A model generated the notes under the pieces. That model had not been told where the DNA came from, did not search any database, and saw nothing but the letters and a program-made list of their open reading frames with translations. The position numbers and the translations under genes were made by a program. From MED-G105 sp039025235 (GTDB lineage Bacteria; Pseudomonadota; Alphaproteobacteria; Caulobacterales; Parvularculaceae), in the NCBI GenBank assembly GCA_039025235.1, contig JBCCOS010000005.1:1-64000 (forward strand): a stretch of 64,000 nucleotides of DNA, in the 5' to 3' direction. This document shows positions 1 to 9,227 of this stretch, piece after piece. Within the stretch, counting starts at the first letter, position 1. Each line of letters opens with the position of its first letter.

Positions 1-112
1 GCGCTCTCAACCCCCCCATTTTGTTTTGTTTTTTTTTTTTTTTTTTCTCTCTCTGGAACTTAAATTTTTTTTGTTTTGCGTGTTTTGTTCCTAAAATCCC
101 CCCCCGCCGCTC
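1..112. other. Low-complexity sequence at window start
   Basis: A run of C, then about 18 consecutive T (29-46), a CT dinucleotide run, further T-rich sequence and a second C run near 100-106. Nothing else in the window looks like this. No gene is visible. It may be an assembly or contig-edge artefact; a genuine low-complexity spacer is the alternative. Confidence 0.6.
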
Positions 113-179
113 TAGGTCTTTGATTTGTCGCGCTTTTTTTGCCGATAACCGATCACACTTATCGGCGAAGCGCTCTAGA
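113..179. repeat. Dispersed palindromic repeat family B, copy 1
   Basis: Contains the perfect 8-bp inverted repeat GCCGATAA / TTATCGGC (141-148 and 159-166), followed by GAAGCGCTCTA. The same sequence recurs at about 19773-19833, including the flanking TCGCGCTT stretch. It lies just downstream of the stop codon of the minus-strand gene at 197, so its hairpin could also help end that transcript, although no clear T-run supports this. Confidence 0.75.
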
Positions 180-196
180 TGACACCGTCGCCGTAT

Positions 197-733
197 TTAT
201 TCAAAACGTATACTCTTAGATCCATCGTTGTCTCGGAACCTTAAAGAGTGGGTTTTGCCGTTGCGTGTCACGTTGACCAGAATGTTAGGGCCAACAGTAT
301 TAGAGGCAGACCATAACTTCATGAGTTGCACACACCGCACAGTAAGACCTTTAAGTTTTTTCGGGGCAACCGCTTCTTGGTAAACCCACAAAAATCCGCC
401 GTCTATTTCAGACCCAATATTTGTCAACACCACTTCTTTATCGGAAAGACTGTGTAGAGAGAAATTTTCAGCGACATAGATTGCAAAATGCTCCCTATAT
501 TCTTTTTCCTTAAAAGGACTCGTTTGGAAGGAGGAAAAAAGTTCGACTGCATGGTCCGTATCATGAAGAGAAAAGCGGTGGACGACTTCAATGCTGCTGG
601 CCCGCTCATTAAATGATATCTCTGTAACCGCTAAGTGCGTGTTGTGGGCTGTCGATTGGTTCGGTGCCAGCGTAGTACTGCCCAAAAGTGCCCAGAAGCA
701 GGCTAACCTTAGCGCTACTCGCCGAGGGATCAT
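197..733 (-). CDS. DUF6702-like secreted protein
   Basis: A 178-residue protein with a likely N-terminal signal peptide (hydrophobic residues about 8-25, then an Ala/His-rich region). The mature part opens with a strand pattern (HLAVTEISFNERASSIEVV) that resembles the DUF6702 family of exported proteins, whose function is unknown. The start codon overlaps the stop of the upstream M1 peptidase gene by 4 bases, so the two are almost certainly co-transcribed and translationally coupled. DUF6702-type genes are often found beside M1 peptidases, which suggests an accessory role in the periplasm, but that is inference. The family call rests on pattern recognition only. Confidence 0.7.
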   Translation of the reverse strand: MIPRRVALRLACFWALLGSTTLAPNQSTAHNTHLAVTEISFNERASSIEVVHRFSLHDTDHAVELFSSFQTSPFKEKEYREHFAIYVAENFSLHSLSDKEVVLTNIGSEIDGGFLWVYQEAVAPKKLKGLTVRCVQLMKLWSASNTVGPNILVNVTRNGKTHSLRFRDNDGSKSIRFE

Positions 734-3273
734 TCTTCGACCTCAGGCGATTTTAGTTCTGTCTTTATCTCCTGCATGATATCGCCACGGCCTCTTATGC
801 GTTTGTTTTTGAACGCTTCGATTCGAGATGGAACGATCCTACGCGGATAATAATTGTTCTCAATATCGGCGTCCGCCGTGTGCCAATCTGGATCGATTAT
901 AATCTGGTCGATAACCTTCGTTTTTTCCGTCACAATCAGTTTCGAGACGTGTTTAGGAGATTTTCGCCAAATCTCCGCAGGCAAGGTAAGTCGATCTGTC
1001 GTTCCATCTTCAAAGGTTAAACCAAGAATAATCGGCATGACCAGCCCACCGACATTTGAAAATTCTAACACATAATAGTTTTTGTCTTCTTTCAGCGCGC
1101 GATCAAAGGCCTTGCGATCTTCATTGGATAGATCGTCGAGGAACGCCTGATAGTCATTCCTGTTTTTGTTCGTAACCACGAAGCGGTCATTGTCGTCGTA
1201 AAAGTCTTTGAGCCTTGGGTCGCGATCCTTTCGAAGCGTTCGACCTTCCTCAGCGTTTCTCAAAATCGCAAGCGATGTCGGCTTATCGCTAAACTCAGTA
1301 CGCCTTCGGGCGAAGTCGATATCGGGGTCCTCTGTATCAAGACGGAGTTGATAGACACGGTCTAAAGAAATATCGACATGGTCTGTGGAATAAAACCAAC
1401 CGCGCCAGAACCAGTCGAGATCGACACCCGAGGCCTCTTCCATGGTGCGAAAGAAGTCAGCAGGTGTTGGCCGTTTAAACTTCCAGCGAGTCGCATATTC
1501 TTTAAAGGCAAAGTCAAACAGGTCGCGGCCCAGTACCGTCTCGCGGAGAATGCTGAGCGCAACCGCTGGCTTATCATATCCGTTTGCGTGCCAGGTTTGG
1601 TTTAAAGAGTCTGCGCTGGTCATAAGCGGCTGTTGGTCTTGCGAAGTCATGAAGGGGATGACGGTGTAAGGTTCACTGCCAATGAATGTGGAGTAATTGA
1701 GATCGTTGCCGGCCCATTCCTTGAATGCAACGGAGTGTAAAAATGTATTTATTCCCTCGTCCATCCATTTCCATTGTCGCTCATCGGAGTTAACGATCAT
1801 GGGAAAGTACACGTGACCTATTTCATGAATGACAATTTTGATCAGGCTATCTTTTGTAGTACGCGAATATGTGCGAGAGCCATCTTTTTGAAGCGTTGGG
1901 CGTGGATTGTTGAAGCTAATCATGGGGTATTCCATCCCGCCACCAATCGGCGCCATGACCGACTGTGCTGTTGGGTACGGATAATCAAATGAAAAACGGG
2001 AATACACATCCATGGTATGGATAATCGCCTCGGTCGAGTATTTCTTCCATAGATCGCCGCCTTCTTTAGGGTAAAATGACATTGCCATCACGATCGGCTG
2101 ATCGCTTCCTGGTTGGGCATGTCCTTGGGCATCCCACATAAACTTGCGCGAACTTGCCCAAGCAAAATCGCGCACGTTTTTGGCCGAAAACTTCCAGGTT
2201 TTCGTCTGATCCGATCCGGCTTTTTCATTTTCCAGTGCTTCAGCGTCGGTCACGATAAAGACGGGTTGTTTCGCCGTTTTAGCCTGCTCTAGTCTTTTTT
2301 TCTGGGTTGCGGTGAGAATGTCATCGGCATTTTGAAGAGTGCCGGTTGCGGCTACGACATGGTCAGCCGGTACTGTAATCTCAACATCGAAGTCGCCGAA
2401 TTCCAACGTAAACTCGCCACGGCCTAGAAAATTTGTCGAATGCCATCCTTCGTAGTCTGAGTAGACGGCAAGTCTTGGGTGCCACTGCGCGATCGAAAAT
2501 ACATCGTTACCGCCAGGCCGCGCGTCGTCGGGGAAGTGTTCATACCCTGATCGGATAGCGACCACGGGATGACCCGGCATAATCTGATAGCGCCAGTCAA
2601 TGCCGAATTCGACAGCTTGCCCCGGGCCTATCGGCTGTGCCAGGTCAACTCTCATCAGCGTATCAACCACGGTATATTTGAGCGGTTCTCCGTTGGTTGC
2701 CGTGACGGCCTTAATGATGTGACCCGCCGCGATGTCATTTAGAAATTGCTGGCGACGCAGAGTGTCGATTGAGATTTTCGAAGGAGTGGGATCGGTAGGG
2801 TTGTTGCTCGGGAAATCGTTATGATCTACTGGCCTAAAGGTTTCGCTTCGATAGGCGATGGAATCGGGCCGAAATCGGTTTTGATCAAGCTGCAACCACA
2901 GATATCTTAACGTATCAGGTGAATTATTCGTATAGGATACGATTTGCGACCCATTAATTGAGCGATTTGCTTCGTCAAGTTCAACTTTAATCTTGTAACT
3001 TGCTTCCTGCTGCCAATACTCATGACCCGGAGCACCTGATGCCGTACGATAAGTATTGGGGGTCGGCAAGGCCTCTTCGAGCTGCCGGAACTTGTCTTCG
3101 AAATCACCTTTTGTTTGGCGTACCGATTGAGCATTCGCTGGTGCGGATAAAAAAGATAGGACGATCAAAGACTGAGCAACTGACTGGGCAACAATAAGCG
3201 CAACACTGAGTAGAAAACGAACTGGCAAACTAATACTCTCCCGTAAAACCATCATGATCGATGAAACATGCAA
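730..3273 (-). CDS. M1 family zinc metallopeptidase, exported
   Basis: An 847-residue protein with an N-terminal hydrophobic signal segment ending near an APANAQ site. The gluzincin motif HEIGH is at residues 483-487, with the third zinc ligand Glu at 506 (WMDEGINTF), giving the M1 HExxH-18-E spacing. The substrate-binding GxMEN-type loop appears as GGGMEYP (about 444-450), as in periplasmic M1-like enzymes of Proteobacteria that differ from PepN. The family hydrolyses peptides, usually as aminopeptidases; the specificity here is unknown. First gene of a two-gene operon with the DUF6702-like gene (4-base overlap). Start taken at the most upstream ATG; internal Met codons at residues 7 and 8 are possible. 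Confidence 0.9.
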   Translation of the reverse strand: MHVSSIMMVLRESISLPVRFLLSVALIVAQSVAQSLIVLSFLSAPANAQSVRQTKGDFEDKFRQLEEALPTPNTYRTASGAPGHEYWQQEASYKIKVELDEANRSINGSQIVSYTNNSPDTLRYLWLQLDQNRFRPDSIAYRSETFRPVDHNDFPSNNPTDPTPSKISIDTLRRQQFLNDIAAGHIIKAVTATNGEPLKYTVVDTLMRVDLAQPIGPGQAVEFGIDWRYQIMPGHPVVAIRSGYEHFPDDARPGGNDVFSIAQWHPRLAVYSDYEGWHSTNFLGRGEFTLEFGDFDVEITVPADHVVAATGTLQNADDILTATQKKRLEQAKTAKQPVFIVTDAEALENEKAGSDQTKTWKFSAKNVRDFAWASSRKFMWDAQGHAQPGSDQPIVMAMSFYPKEGGDLWKKYSTEAIIHTMDVYSRFSFDYPYPTAQSVMAPIGGGMEYPMISFNNPRPTLQKDGSRTYSRTTKDSLIKIVIHEIGHVYFPMIVNSDERQWKWMDEGINTFLHSVAFKEWAGNDLNYSTFIGSEPYTVIPFMTSQDQQPLMTSADSLNQTWHANGYDKPAVALSILRETVLGRDLFDFAFKEYATRWKFKRPTPADFFRTMEEASGVDLDWFWRGWFYSTDHVDISLDRVYQLRLDTEDPDIDFARRRTEFSDKPTSLAILRNAEEGRTLRKDRDPRLKDFYDDNDRFVVTNKNRNDYQAFLDDLSNEDRKAFDRALKEDKNYYVLEFSNVGGLVMPIILGLTFEDGTTDRLTLPAEIWRKSPKHVSKLIVTEKTKVIDQIIIDPDWHTADADIENNYYPRRIVPSRIEAFKNKRIRGRGDIMQEIKTELKSPEVEE

Positions 3274-3994
3274 GTACTTTACAACTTTTCATTTGATACT
3301 ATTGATGTGACTCGAAATTTTGAATTATTTCTAACTGCTCTCCGGATTAATACAATGATAAGTGCTATTTTTTAGCCGCTTATTGATACGCGTATCGCGG
3401 TGGCCAAAAAGGAAGCAGAGTGTTTCTTCAGCTGACCTCTAAATTCAACTATATAGCGAGAAAAGCTGATAAGCGATCCAGACTGCGTAACATACGGATC
3501 ATTTCATTTTACGAAAGCAAGATCAGAAGATGCTAAAGCATTTTCCGCTCAAGTCGTTACCGGCCCACGCGCCAGGAAATGCGCAAAAAACAAAGACCTA
3601 AAGCCGCTCAGTGATTCCGTTTGAAACGGAGCGTCTTTAAAGCATTTCCAAGCCAAGTGTGTGCGGTTGGCGTTAAGGAGATGCGTAAAATCAACACCTT
3701 AAAGCGTCGTCCCGCTTCCAATTGAAGTTTCGACGCTTTAGGCTGCGATAAAGGCGTCATTTTAGAAATGATGGCGCATTGAGTTCATCGACCGATATGT
3801 GTTGCTAAATCGCGGGCAAACGCTTTGGCCTCGGTTGAAGGAGACCGACTTTAACCATCGGGTTATTATGCGGAGTGTCTTCACGAATCCACTCCCGAAA
3901 TCTTTGGGGTGTTACCCAAAGTGTTACCCACAACAGGTTATGGAGTGATGAAGGTGTTACCCAAAAAAATAAGTTACTGAATTTATTGAAAAAA
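3274..3994. other. Intergenic region with repeat family C and decamer repeats
   Basis: No convincing gene. It holds two adjacent copies of a dispersed palindromic repeat (about 3535-3740). It also holds three copies of the decamer GTGTTACCCA at 3909-3918, 3921-3930 and 3954-3963, immediately downstream of the tRNA-Asn 3' end. The upstream part (3274-3534) presumably carries the promoter of the M1 peptidase gene, but I cannot assign its boxes. Confidence 0.6.
3535..3740. repeat. Dispersed palindromic repeat family C, two adjacent copies
   Basis: The second unit (3637-3740) runs from TAAAGCATTTCCAAGCC through GTGCGGTTGGCGTTAAGG to the palindromic CGTC..CAATTGAAG..GACGCTTTA end. It is the reverse complement of the elements at 19857-19960 and 30967-31071. 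The first unit (3535-3640) is a diverged copy with a stem CGCTC..GGAGCG. Related fragments lie near 39072, 49250 and 58830. These look like non-coding interspersed repeats of the REP/MITE kind; no transposase is present. Confidence 0.75.
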
Positions 3995-4070
3995 TGGCTC
4001 CCCGAACTGGACTCGAACCAGTGACCCGCTGATTAACAGTCAGCTGCTCTACCAACTGAGCTATCGGGGA
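3995..4070 (-). tRNA. tRNA-Asn (GTT)
   Basis: A 76-nt minus-strand cloverleaf with the CCA end encoded. The acceptor stem TCCCCGA/TCGGGGA pairs fully, the D-arm contains AGCTCAGTTGGTAGAGC, the anticodon loop CTGTTAA gives GUU (Asn), and the T-arm contains GGTTCGAGTCC. Short direct repeats (GTGTTACCCA) lie immediately downstream of its 3' end. Confidence 0.97.
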
Positions 4071-4437
4071 ATGCCGTTTCTTTGGGCTATAGCAAAGGCA
4101 GCGACGGGACGCTAGAGCTTTTCTGCTTTCTATATTTCTAAACTGGTTTTTGTCGTCCACCAAAGAATGTAGCGTTGTAAGCGTAGCCATTGATGAGAGA
4201 TAATTCCCTCAATTAATAACGCAACACAATAACTCCCAACGTTCTTAAGCGAATAATCGTTAATCTTTCACGAATGCCGCCAAGAGCCAATCATGTATTG
4301 AGCCATGTCACCGCTTTTCGATCTCGGTCGCCGAAGCGATGCAGTCTATTGAACTGTGGAATCTTCGCCTCTCAATTTTTGAGTTCCGGACAATTGGGTT
4401 TCAAATTGCTTGAGTTGTGACTGAGTTCTAACCGATG

Positions 4438-4475
4438 CCCAAAATAAAAGAACCCGCCTTGGGGGAAGCGGGTTC
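4438..4475 (-). terminator. Rho-independent terminator (minus strand)
   Basis: The stem GAACCCGC..GCGGGTTC (4450-4457 with 4468-4475, extended by a CTT/AAG pairing across one bulged C) is followed on the minus strand by CTTTTATTTT. It lies about 340 bases after the RND permease stop codon, so it may end the efflux operon transcript or a separate small RNA. Confidence 0.75.
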
Positions 4476-4530
4476 AGTACTGTTACTCATGGGGTATGGT
4501 GGGGTGTCTTCGTTTAGAAGACACTCATAT
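4438..4530 (-). ncRNA. Candidate trans-acting small RNA
   Basis: On the minus strand a perfect 8-bp hairpin (GTGTCTTC, 5-nt loop, GAAGACAC; 4504-4524) is followed by a C-rich single-stranded stretch (CCCCACCATACCCC). A terminator hairpin with a U-rich tail comes next. Hairpin, C-rich anti-Shine-Dalgarno-like linker, then terminator is the layout of several alphaproteobacterial small RNAs. I could not identify a clear promoter and do not recognise the family, so it may simply be the 3' UTR of the efflux operon. Confidence 0.4.
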
Positions 4531-4812
4531 ACTGTACCAAAATTGGTTAATTGAAGGTTAACGGACGATCGGTAGCGCATACTTTTTTTACTATCGTTGC
4601 CTGGTCGTTAATGCCCCTTCAGACGTTTGGTGCGCTGAACAATCATTTGCAATCGAGCGCTGAGTATCACGATAACAAATTAAAGTATTTCAGACTCAAA
4701 TGGCGAACGGGCGACCCGTCAGTATTTGTGCAAAAATCCAAGAGTTGAAAAAATGAGCAACCCAATGGGCGACGGTACAGCTTGGTGAAGCAGCTTCGGC
4801 AGCGCCAATTTC

Positions 4813-7800
4813 TTATTCAGCTGGACGGACATCCGGTGACGTGAGCTTGCCACTCGTTGTCGCTGTCGTTGTGAACCCTCTTTCCGCAGAAGCACCGGTG
4901 CCAATATCTGGCTGTTTTTGTCCTGTCCAGGCCCAGCGGTAAAAGCGTGCGATATCGGCACCTACGGCATACATAGCAGGGACAAAGATCAGCGTAACGA
5001 AGGTTGCAAAGAAAACACCAAACGCAAGGGCCACAATTGTTGGTTTTAGAAATTCTGCATCTGTTGACTGTTCGAACATGATTGGCAAAAGGCCGATAAA
5101 AGTCGTAAATGACGTTAAAATAATCGGTCTGAATCGCCCAACACCCGCGCGAACGAGTGCTTCGAATGCTCCGGCGCCACTGGCCCGTAGGCGGTTTACA
5201 TAGTCGATGAGAACAAGATTGTCATTGATAACAACGCCTGCGGCAGCACCAACGCCGAAAAACGAAAACAATGTAAAGTCTAATCCAAAAAAGAAATGCC
5301 CAAAGGCGCCGCCCATATATCCAAACGGTATGGCTGTCATGATAAGCGCTGGCTGCCAATAAGAGCTGAAGGCAATGGCCAATAACATATATATACTGAA
5401 TAAAGCGATCGAATAAAGAACGTTAAACTCTTTAACGAAATCAGCCTGTTTTTCTCCATCACCCCGTATGCTGAGCGTTGCATTGGGATGTCTTTTACTG
5501 AAATTGGCCGCATATTCTTCGCTAAATGCTTTTTTCACCGCGGATCGGTCGATGTTTTCAACCATCCGTGCCGTAACTTTTGCCGAACGCTGACGATCAC
5601 GACGGTCAATTTTCTTATAGCTCGGGGCGAATTGGGCATCTGCAACCACTGTCAGTGGCACCTCGCGCCCATCCGCTGTTCTTATGCGCATTGTATCAAT
5701 GGTGGAAAGAGACTCGCGCGCTTCTTTAGGATAGCGAACCAACACACGGACATCTTGGCCTTCCCTCGGAAGGCGTTGTACTTCCTCCCCATAAAAGGCT
5801 TGCCGAACCTGCTTGGAAACCTCGCCAAGCGTTAATCCAAATCTCTCGGCGCCTGGCTTTAAAAATAATTGCAATTCTGGTGATGACGACTGAAGGCTTG
5901 TTCTGACATTGAAAACACCTGGAAGCGTTCTTAGAAAATCGCGAACGTCGTCGGTTGCAATTCGAAGATCTTCAAGGCTGTTAGCTTCAATCCCATAGGA
6001 AAGGTCAGGGGAATTATTATTCTGCGTAAAACCAATCTCAACTGATTCAGCGTCTGGAAGAGGGCCAATTGCTTTTTCAAAAAGTCTAGCGATATCTTCT
6101 GTCGACTCATCTCTATTCACGGCCTCTGTTATCGTAACATAGGACCGCACAGAGATTTCCTCAGCGGCAACGTAAATAGACCGAACATAAGGCTCATTAT
6201 TTTTAGCATTGCCTAACTTTTGCTTTAGGCGGTTTGCAGCATCTTCAACATTATCGAAAATTTGTTCCGTACGCGTAAATGATGTGCCTTCTGGCAAAGA
6301 AATATGGGCAGAAATAAAACTGCCTTGCATCGTTGGTGTAAACTTAAAAGGGACCCAACCTTGTGCGACCAAAGCGATAGAAAGCATTAGGGCAACTGAA
6401 AATCCTGCTACGGTAAAGTATCGGTTGATCAGAGCCCACTTAATGACTGGCTCATAATATCGATTAGCAAAATTTACAATGCCTTCTGCGAAGCGGCGTT
6501 GGAACTGGTAAAAGCGACTTGTTTTGTCTTGAGGTTCAAGGTGAGCAAGGTGCGCTGGTAGAATGAGAAAAGCTTCTATGAGAGAAAAACTTAAAGCAAA
6601 GATAATTGTTAGACTGATTTGTTTTGTCAGTTCCGCTTCTGCACCGCTAATCAAAAGCCATGGTAAAAACGCGATCATGGTCGTGACCACGGCAAAAAAG
6701 ACTGGCTTGACGACCAGTTGCGTGCCGAGGATCGCACCGTCAACACCGTTCGTTCCATTTTCCACTTGATTATGGATGCTCTCCCCCACGATGATAGCAT
6801 CGTCAACCACAATCCCAATAACGAGCAAAAATCCAAATATCGACAATAAGTTCAGGCTGACGCCAGTTGCGGGCATTAAAATAAATGCGCCGATAAAAGA
6901 AACGCCGATCCCGATCGAAACCCAAATCGCGACTGTTGGGCGAAGAAAGAGCGTCAGGACAATGAGAACCAGAATAAGGCCAAGAACAGCATTAGACGTT
7001 ACAAGACTTAGCTGCCCGTTAAAAGGGTCCGCGGCGTCAAACCAAATGCGTAGTTTGGCTTGATCGCCAAGCTCTTTATTTTTCTCTTCAACATACTGAT
7101 GAATGACCTTCGACATCTTTGTAACATTAGCGCGCTCCGGTGGTCGCACGGCGATGCTAATCGATGGTCGCCCGTCAGATTTCCTAATTGACCGAACATC
7201 CTCAATCCCGTCGATCACCGTTGCGATGTCGCCAACGCGAATGAGCGACCCATCGGAGTTTTGACGGACGACAATTTTTTCAAAGTCTTGCTCTGTGTCG
7301 GCAAGGGCCCGTGCTGCAATTTGTAGGTTACCTGTTTCGGTGCGCACTTGACCGCCAGCGACATTTAATGACGATCCACGTATGGCATTCGCTACATCAT
7401 CAAACGTCAGTCCGTATTGTCTCAAAGTTTCTTCGGAGACTTCAATCGCAACTTCCTCATTGAGATTTCCCCAAATTTCGATGATGGGAGAACCTCCAGG
7501 CAGCTTTGACAGCTCGTTGCGCACTTCACGCGCAAGCGCATTCAACCCTTTCGGTGTGAGGTTGCCTTGCACAGCCATAAAAATGCCAGGCGTTTGATCA
7601 ATCAATTGGCTGACAATAGGCGGCTCGACGCCGTTGGGGAGCGTCGAAATACCGTCAATGCGGTTTTTTAATTCATTCAGAAAACGTGTTTTATCCGTTT
7701 TTGTATCGCCAGTAATGATGACTTGAGCAAAGCCTTCGCGGGCGGTTGAATCAACGTGCTTTAGACCGTCGATGCCATCAATCGCTTCCTCAATCCTGAG

Positions 7801-7995
7801 TACAATTTGTTGTTCTATTTCGGTTGGAGAAGCCCCGGGCCAGTTAACGGTGACCGTTGCGCCTGTGTCAACGGTTGCGGGATTTAGCTCTCGTTCAAGA
7901 ACTGAATAAGCCGCTATGCCTGCAACAAGGCAAGCGACCATCAGAAGATTTGCAGCAACAGAGTTTCGCGCCCACCAGGGTAATACGCCTATCAA
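4813..7995 (-). CDS. RND efflux transporter permease
   Basis: A 1060-residue inner-membrane protein of the HAE1/AcrB-type RND superfamily, which uses the proton gradient to export drugs or other hydrophobic compounds. It has the usual layout: one N-terminal helix (residues about 12-32), a large periplasmic porter domain, helices 2-6 (about 335-475), a second porter domain, and a C-terminal helix block. The proton-relay aspartate pair is present in TM4 (GIVVDDAII, Asp398-Asp399). Its ATG overlaps the stop of the adaptor gene by 4 bases. Last gene of a three-gene operon with adaptor and outer-membrane factor. The substrate cannot be predicted. Confidence 0.95.
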   Translation of the reverse strand: MIGVLPWWARNSVAANLLMVACLVAGIAAYSVLERELNPATVDTGATVTVNWPGASPTEIEQQIVLRIEEAIDGIDGLKHVDSTAREGFAQVIITGDTKTDKTRFLNELKNRIDGISTLPNGVEPPIVSQLIDQTPGIFMAVQGNLTPKGLNALAREVRNELSKLPGGSPIIEIWGNLNEEVAIEVSEETLRQYGLTFDDVANAIRGSSLNVAGGQVRTETGNLQIAARALADTEQDFEKIVVRQNSDGSLIRVGDIATVIDGIEDVRSIRKSDGRPSISIAVRPPERANVTKMSKVIHQYVEEKNKELGDQAKLRIWFDAADPFNGQLSLVTSNAVLGLILVLIVLTLFLRPTVAIWVSIGIGVSFIGAFILMPATGVSLNLLSIFGFLLVIGIVVDDAIIVGESIHNQVENGTNGVDGAILGTQLVVKPVFFAVVTTMIAFLPWLLISGAEAELTKQISLTIIFALSFSLIEAFLILPAHLAHLEPQDKTSRFYQFQRRFAEGIVNFANRYYEPVIKWALINRYFTVAGFSVALMLSIALVAQGWVPFKFTPTMQGSFISAHISLPEGTSFTRTEQIFDNVEDAANRLKQKLGNAKNNEPYVRSIYVAAEEISVRSYVTITEAVNRDESTEDIARLFEKAIGPLPDAESVEIGFTQNNNSPDLSYGIEANSLEDLRIATDDVRDFLRTLPGVFNVRTSLQSSSPELQLFLKPGAERFGLTLGEVSKQVRQAFYGEEVQRLPREGQDVRVLVRYPKEARESLSTIDTMRIRTADGREVPLTVVADAQFAPSYKKIDRRDRQRSAKVTARMVENIDRSAVKKAFSEEYAANFSKRHPNATLSIRGDGEKQADFVKEFNVLYSIALFSIYMLLAIAFSSYWQPALIMTAIPFGYMGGAFGHFFFGLDFTLFSFFGVGAAAGVVINDNLVLIDYVNRLRASGAGAFEALVRAGVGRFRPIILTSFTTFIGLLPIMFEQSTDAEFLKPTIVALAFGVFFATFVTLIFVPAMYAVGADIARFYRWAWTGQKQPDIGTGASAERGFTTTATTSGKLTSPDVRPAE

Positions 7996-9227
7996 AGCTC
8001 TTCTCCGCGGTCTGATGCTTTTGCCACTTCTGGAGCACGATTAGTTGTTTCAAGATCAATCGACTCCCGTGAAATCGCTTTGACGAAATCGCCATCACTG
8101 GCGCCGCGAAGGGGTGAAGTAACGACCCGGTCGCCCGCGCGAAGACCACGGGCAACCGTCACCTTCGAGCGTGTTTTTGCCACGACTGTTACTTCGCGCG
8201 CTGAAATGCGCCCTTTCTCATTGACGACGTAAACGCGATTGCGACCATAAAGTGCGGTGTTGGGTAAAACAAAAGCTGTTTCATAAGGGCGACCGCTAAT
8301 TTCTGCATCAACAAAAAGACCGATTGCAAGCGGAACGCCATTATGGGAACCGGCATTATAGGGGTCGTCGACAACAGCAATGGCGCTAACCTGCCGTGTT
8401 GCTGGATCGATTGCGCCGTCTGTCCGTGTCACGCGTCCTTGCCATTCGTGTGACACTCCAGCGACGACCGCACGCATCTTTACTTCGGGCCCCGGATTAT
8501 TCGGTCCTTCTACAAAAGCGATGGGAAGCCCCAGTTTTTCGAGGTCGGCATCCGTCAATGCTAAACGCACCTCGGCCACATCTGTTGAGAAGACGCGTCC
8601 TATTTGTGCGCCTGGTGCAACATATTGACCGGGTCCAGCGATGCGTTCACGGACGCGGCCATCGAATGGCGCAACAATCTTTGTCCGTTCAAGGTTCAAT
8701 TTTGCCGCTTGCACTTCAGCATTTGCGGCACTGAAGCTTGCGCGGGCTTGAGCAAGTTGCGGTTTGCGTAAGGTCAGGGCACTGGCAGTATCACCAAGGC
8801 CAAGGTCTTCAAAATCCGCTTCGGCGAGGGAAGCCTCCGCCTCTTCTCGTTTAAGGGCCTCATTGGCCTGAGCAAGTTGCGCACGGGCACTTGCCAAAGC
8901 AACGCGATAATCATCGTCCTCTATTTTAACGAGAACATCGCCTGCCTTGAACGAACCACCATTGACAAAATTTTCTGAGGTCGAAACCACGCGGCCAGCA
9001 ACCTGTGCGGTTAGCGAAATATCCGTCCGCGGCCTTACTTCTCCTTGTGTTATCACATTTAAGCGTGTTGACGTTGGCTCTGTTGCCTCAAAGAAAACCG
9101 TCGGTAGTTCTTTAACCGCTTCTTGACGCTCAATCTTTGGACGTGCCGCAAACATGATTGCAACGAATGCAACACCGGTGGCAAAAATTCCAAGGGTACC
9201 AAGTATAGTGTAAAGCTTACGCGTCAC
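7992..9227 (-). CDS. RND efflux periplasmic adaptor (membrane fusion protein)
   Basis: A 411-residue HlyD/AcrA-type adaptor linking the RND permease to the outer-membrane channel. An N-terminal membrane anchor (residues about 5-27) precedes a lipoyl-like half motif (ISLTAQVAGRVV), an Ala/Glu-rich helical hairpin (about 110-170), the second lipoyl half (IVAPFDGRVRERI), a beta-barrel and a membrane-proximal domain. It has no lipobox Cys, so it is probably anchored by the uncleaved helix. Start and stop each overlap the neighbouring operon gene by 4 bases, indicating translational coupling. Confidence 0.93.
   Translation of the reverse strand: MTRKLYTILGTLGIFATGVAFVAIMFAARPKIERQEAVKELPTVFFEATEPTSTRLNVITQGEVRPRTDISLTAQVAGRVVSTSENFVNGGSFKAGDVLVKIEDDDYRVALASARAQLAQANEALKREEAEASLAEADFEDLGLGDTASALTLRKPQLAQARASFSAANAEVQAAKLNLERTKIVAPFDGRVRERIAGPGQYVAPGAQIGRVFSTDVAEVRLALTDADLEKLGLPIAFVEGPNNPGPEVKMRAVVAGVSHEWQGRVTRTDGAIDPATRQVSAIAVVDDPYNAGSHNGVPLAIGLFVDAEISGRPYETAFVLPNTALYGRNRVYVVNEKGRISAREVTVVAKTRSKVTVARGLRAGDRVVTSPLRGASDGDFVKAISRESIDLETTNRAPEVAKASDRGEEL

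Larger units (their letters stand above)
4071..4812. other. Gap holding a terminator and a possible small RNA
   Basis: 742 bases between the efflux operon and tRNA-Asn with no convincing protein gene. It contains a rho-independent terminator on the minus strand (4438-4475) and, just upstream of it on the same strand, a second strong hairpin (4504-4524). The rest shows nothing I can name. Confidence 0.55.

Noticed and set aside
3957..4190. Minus-strand ORF across the tRNA-Asn gene
   Set aside because: Its peptide is the familiar false translation of a tRNA (IAQLVEQLTVNQRVTGSSPV); the tRNA explains the sequence.
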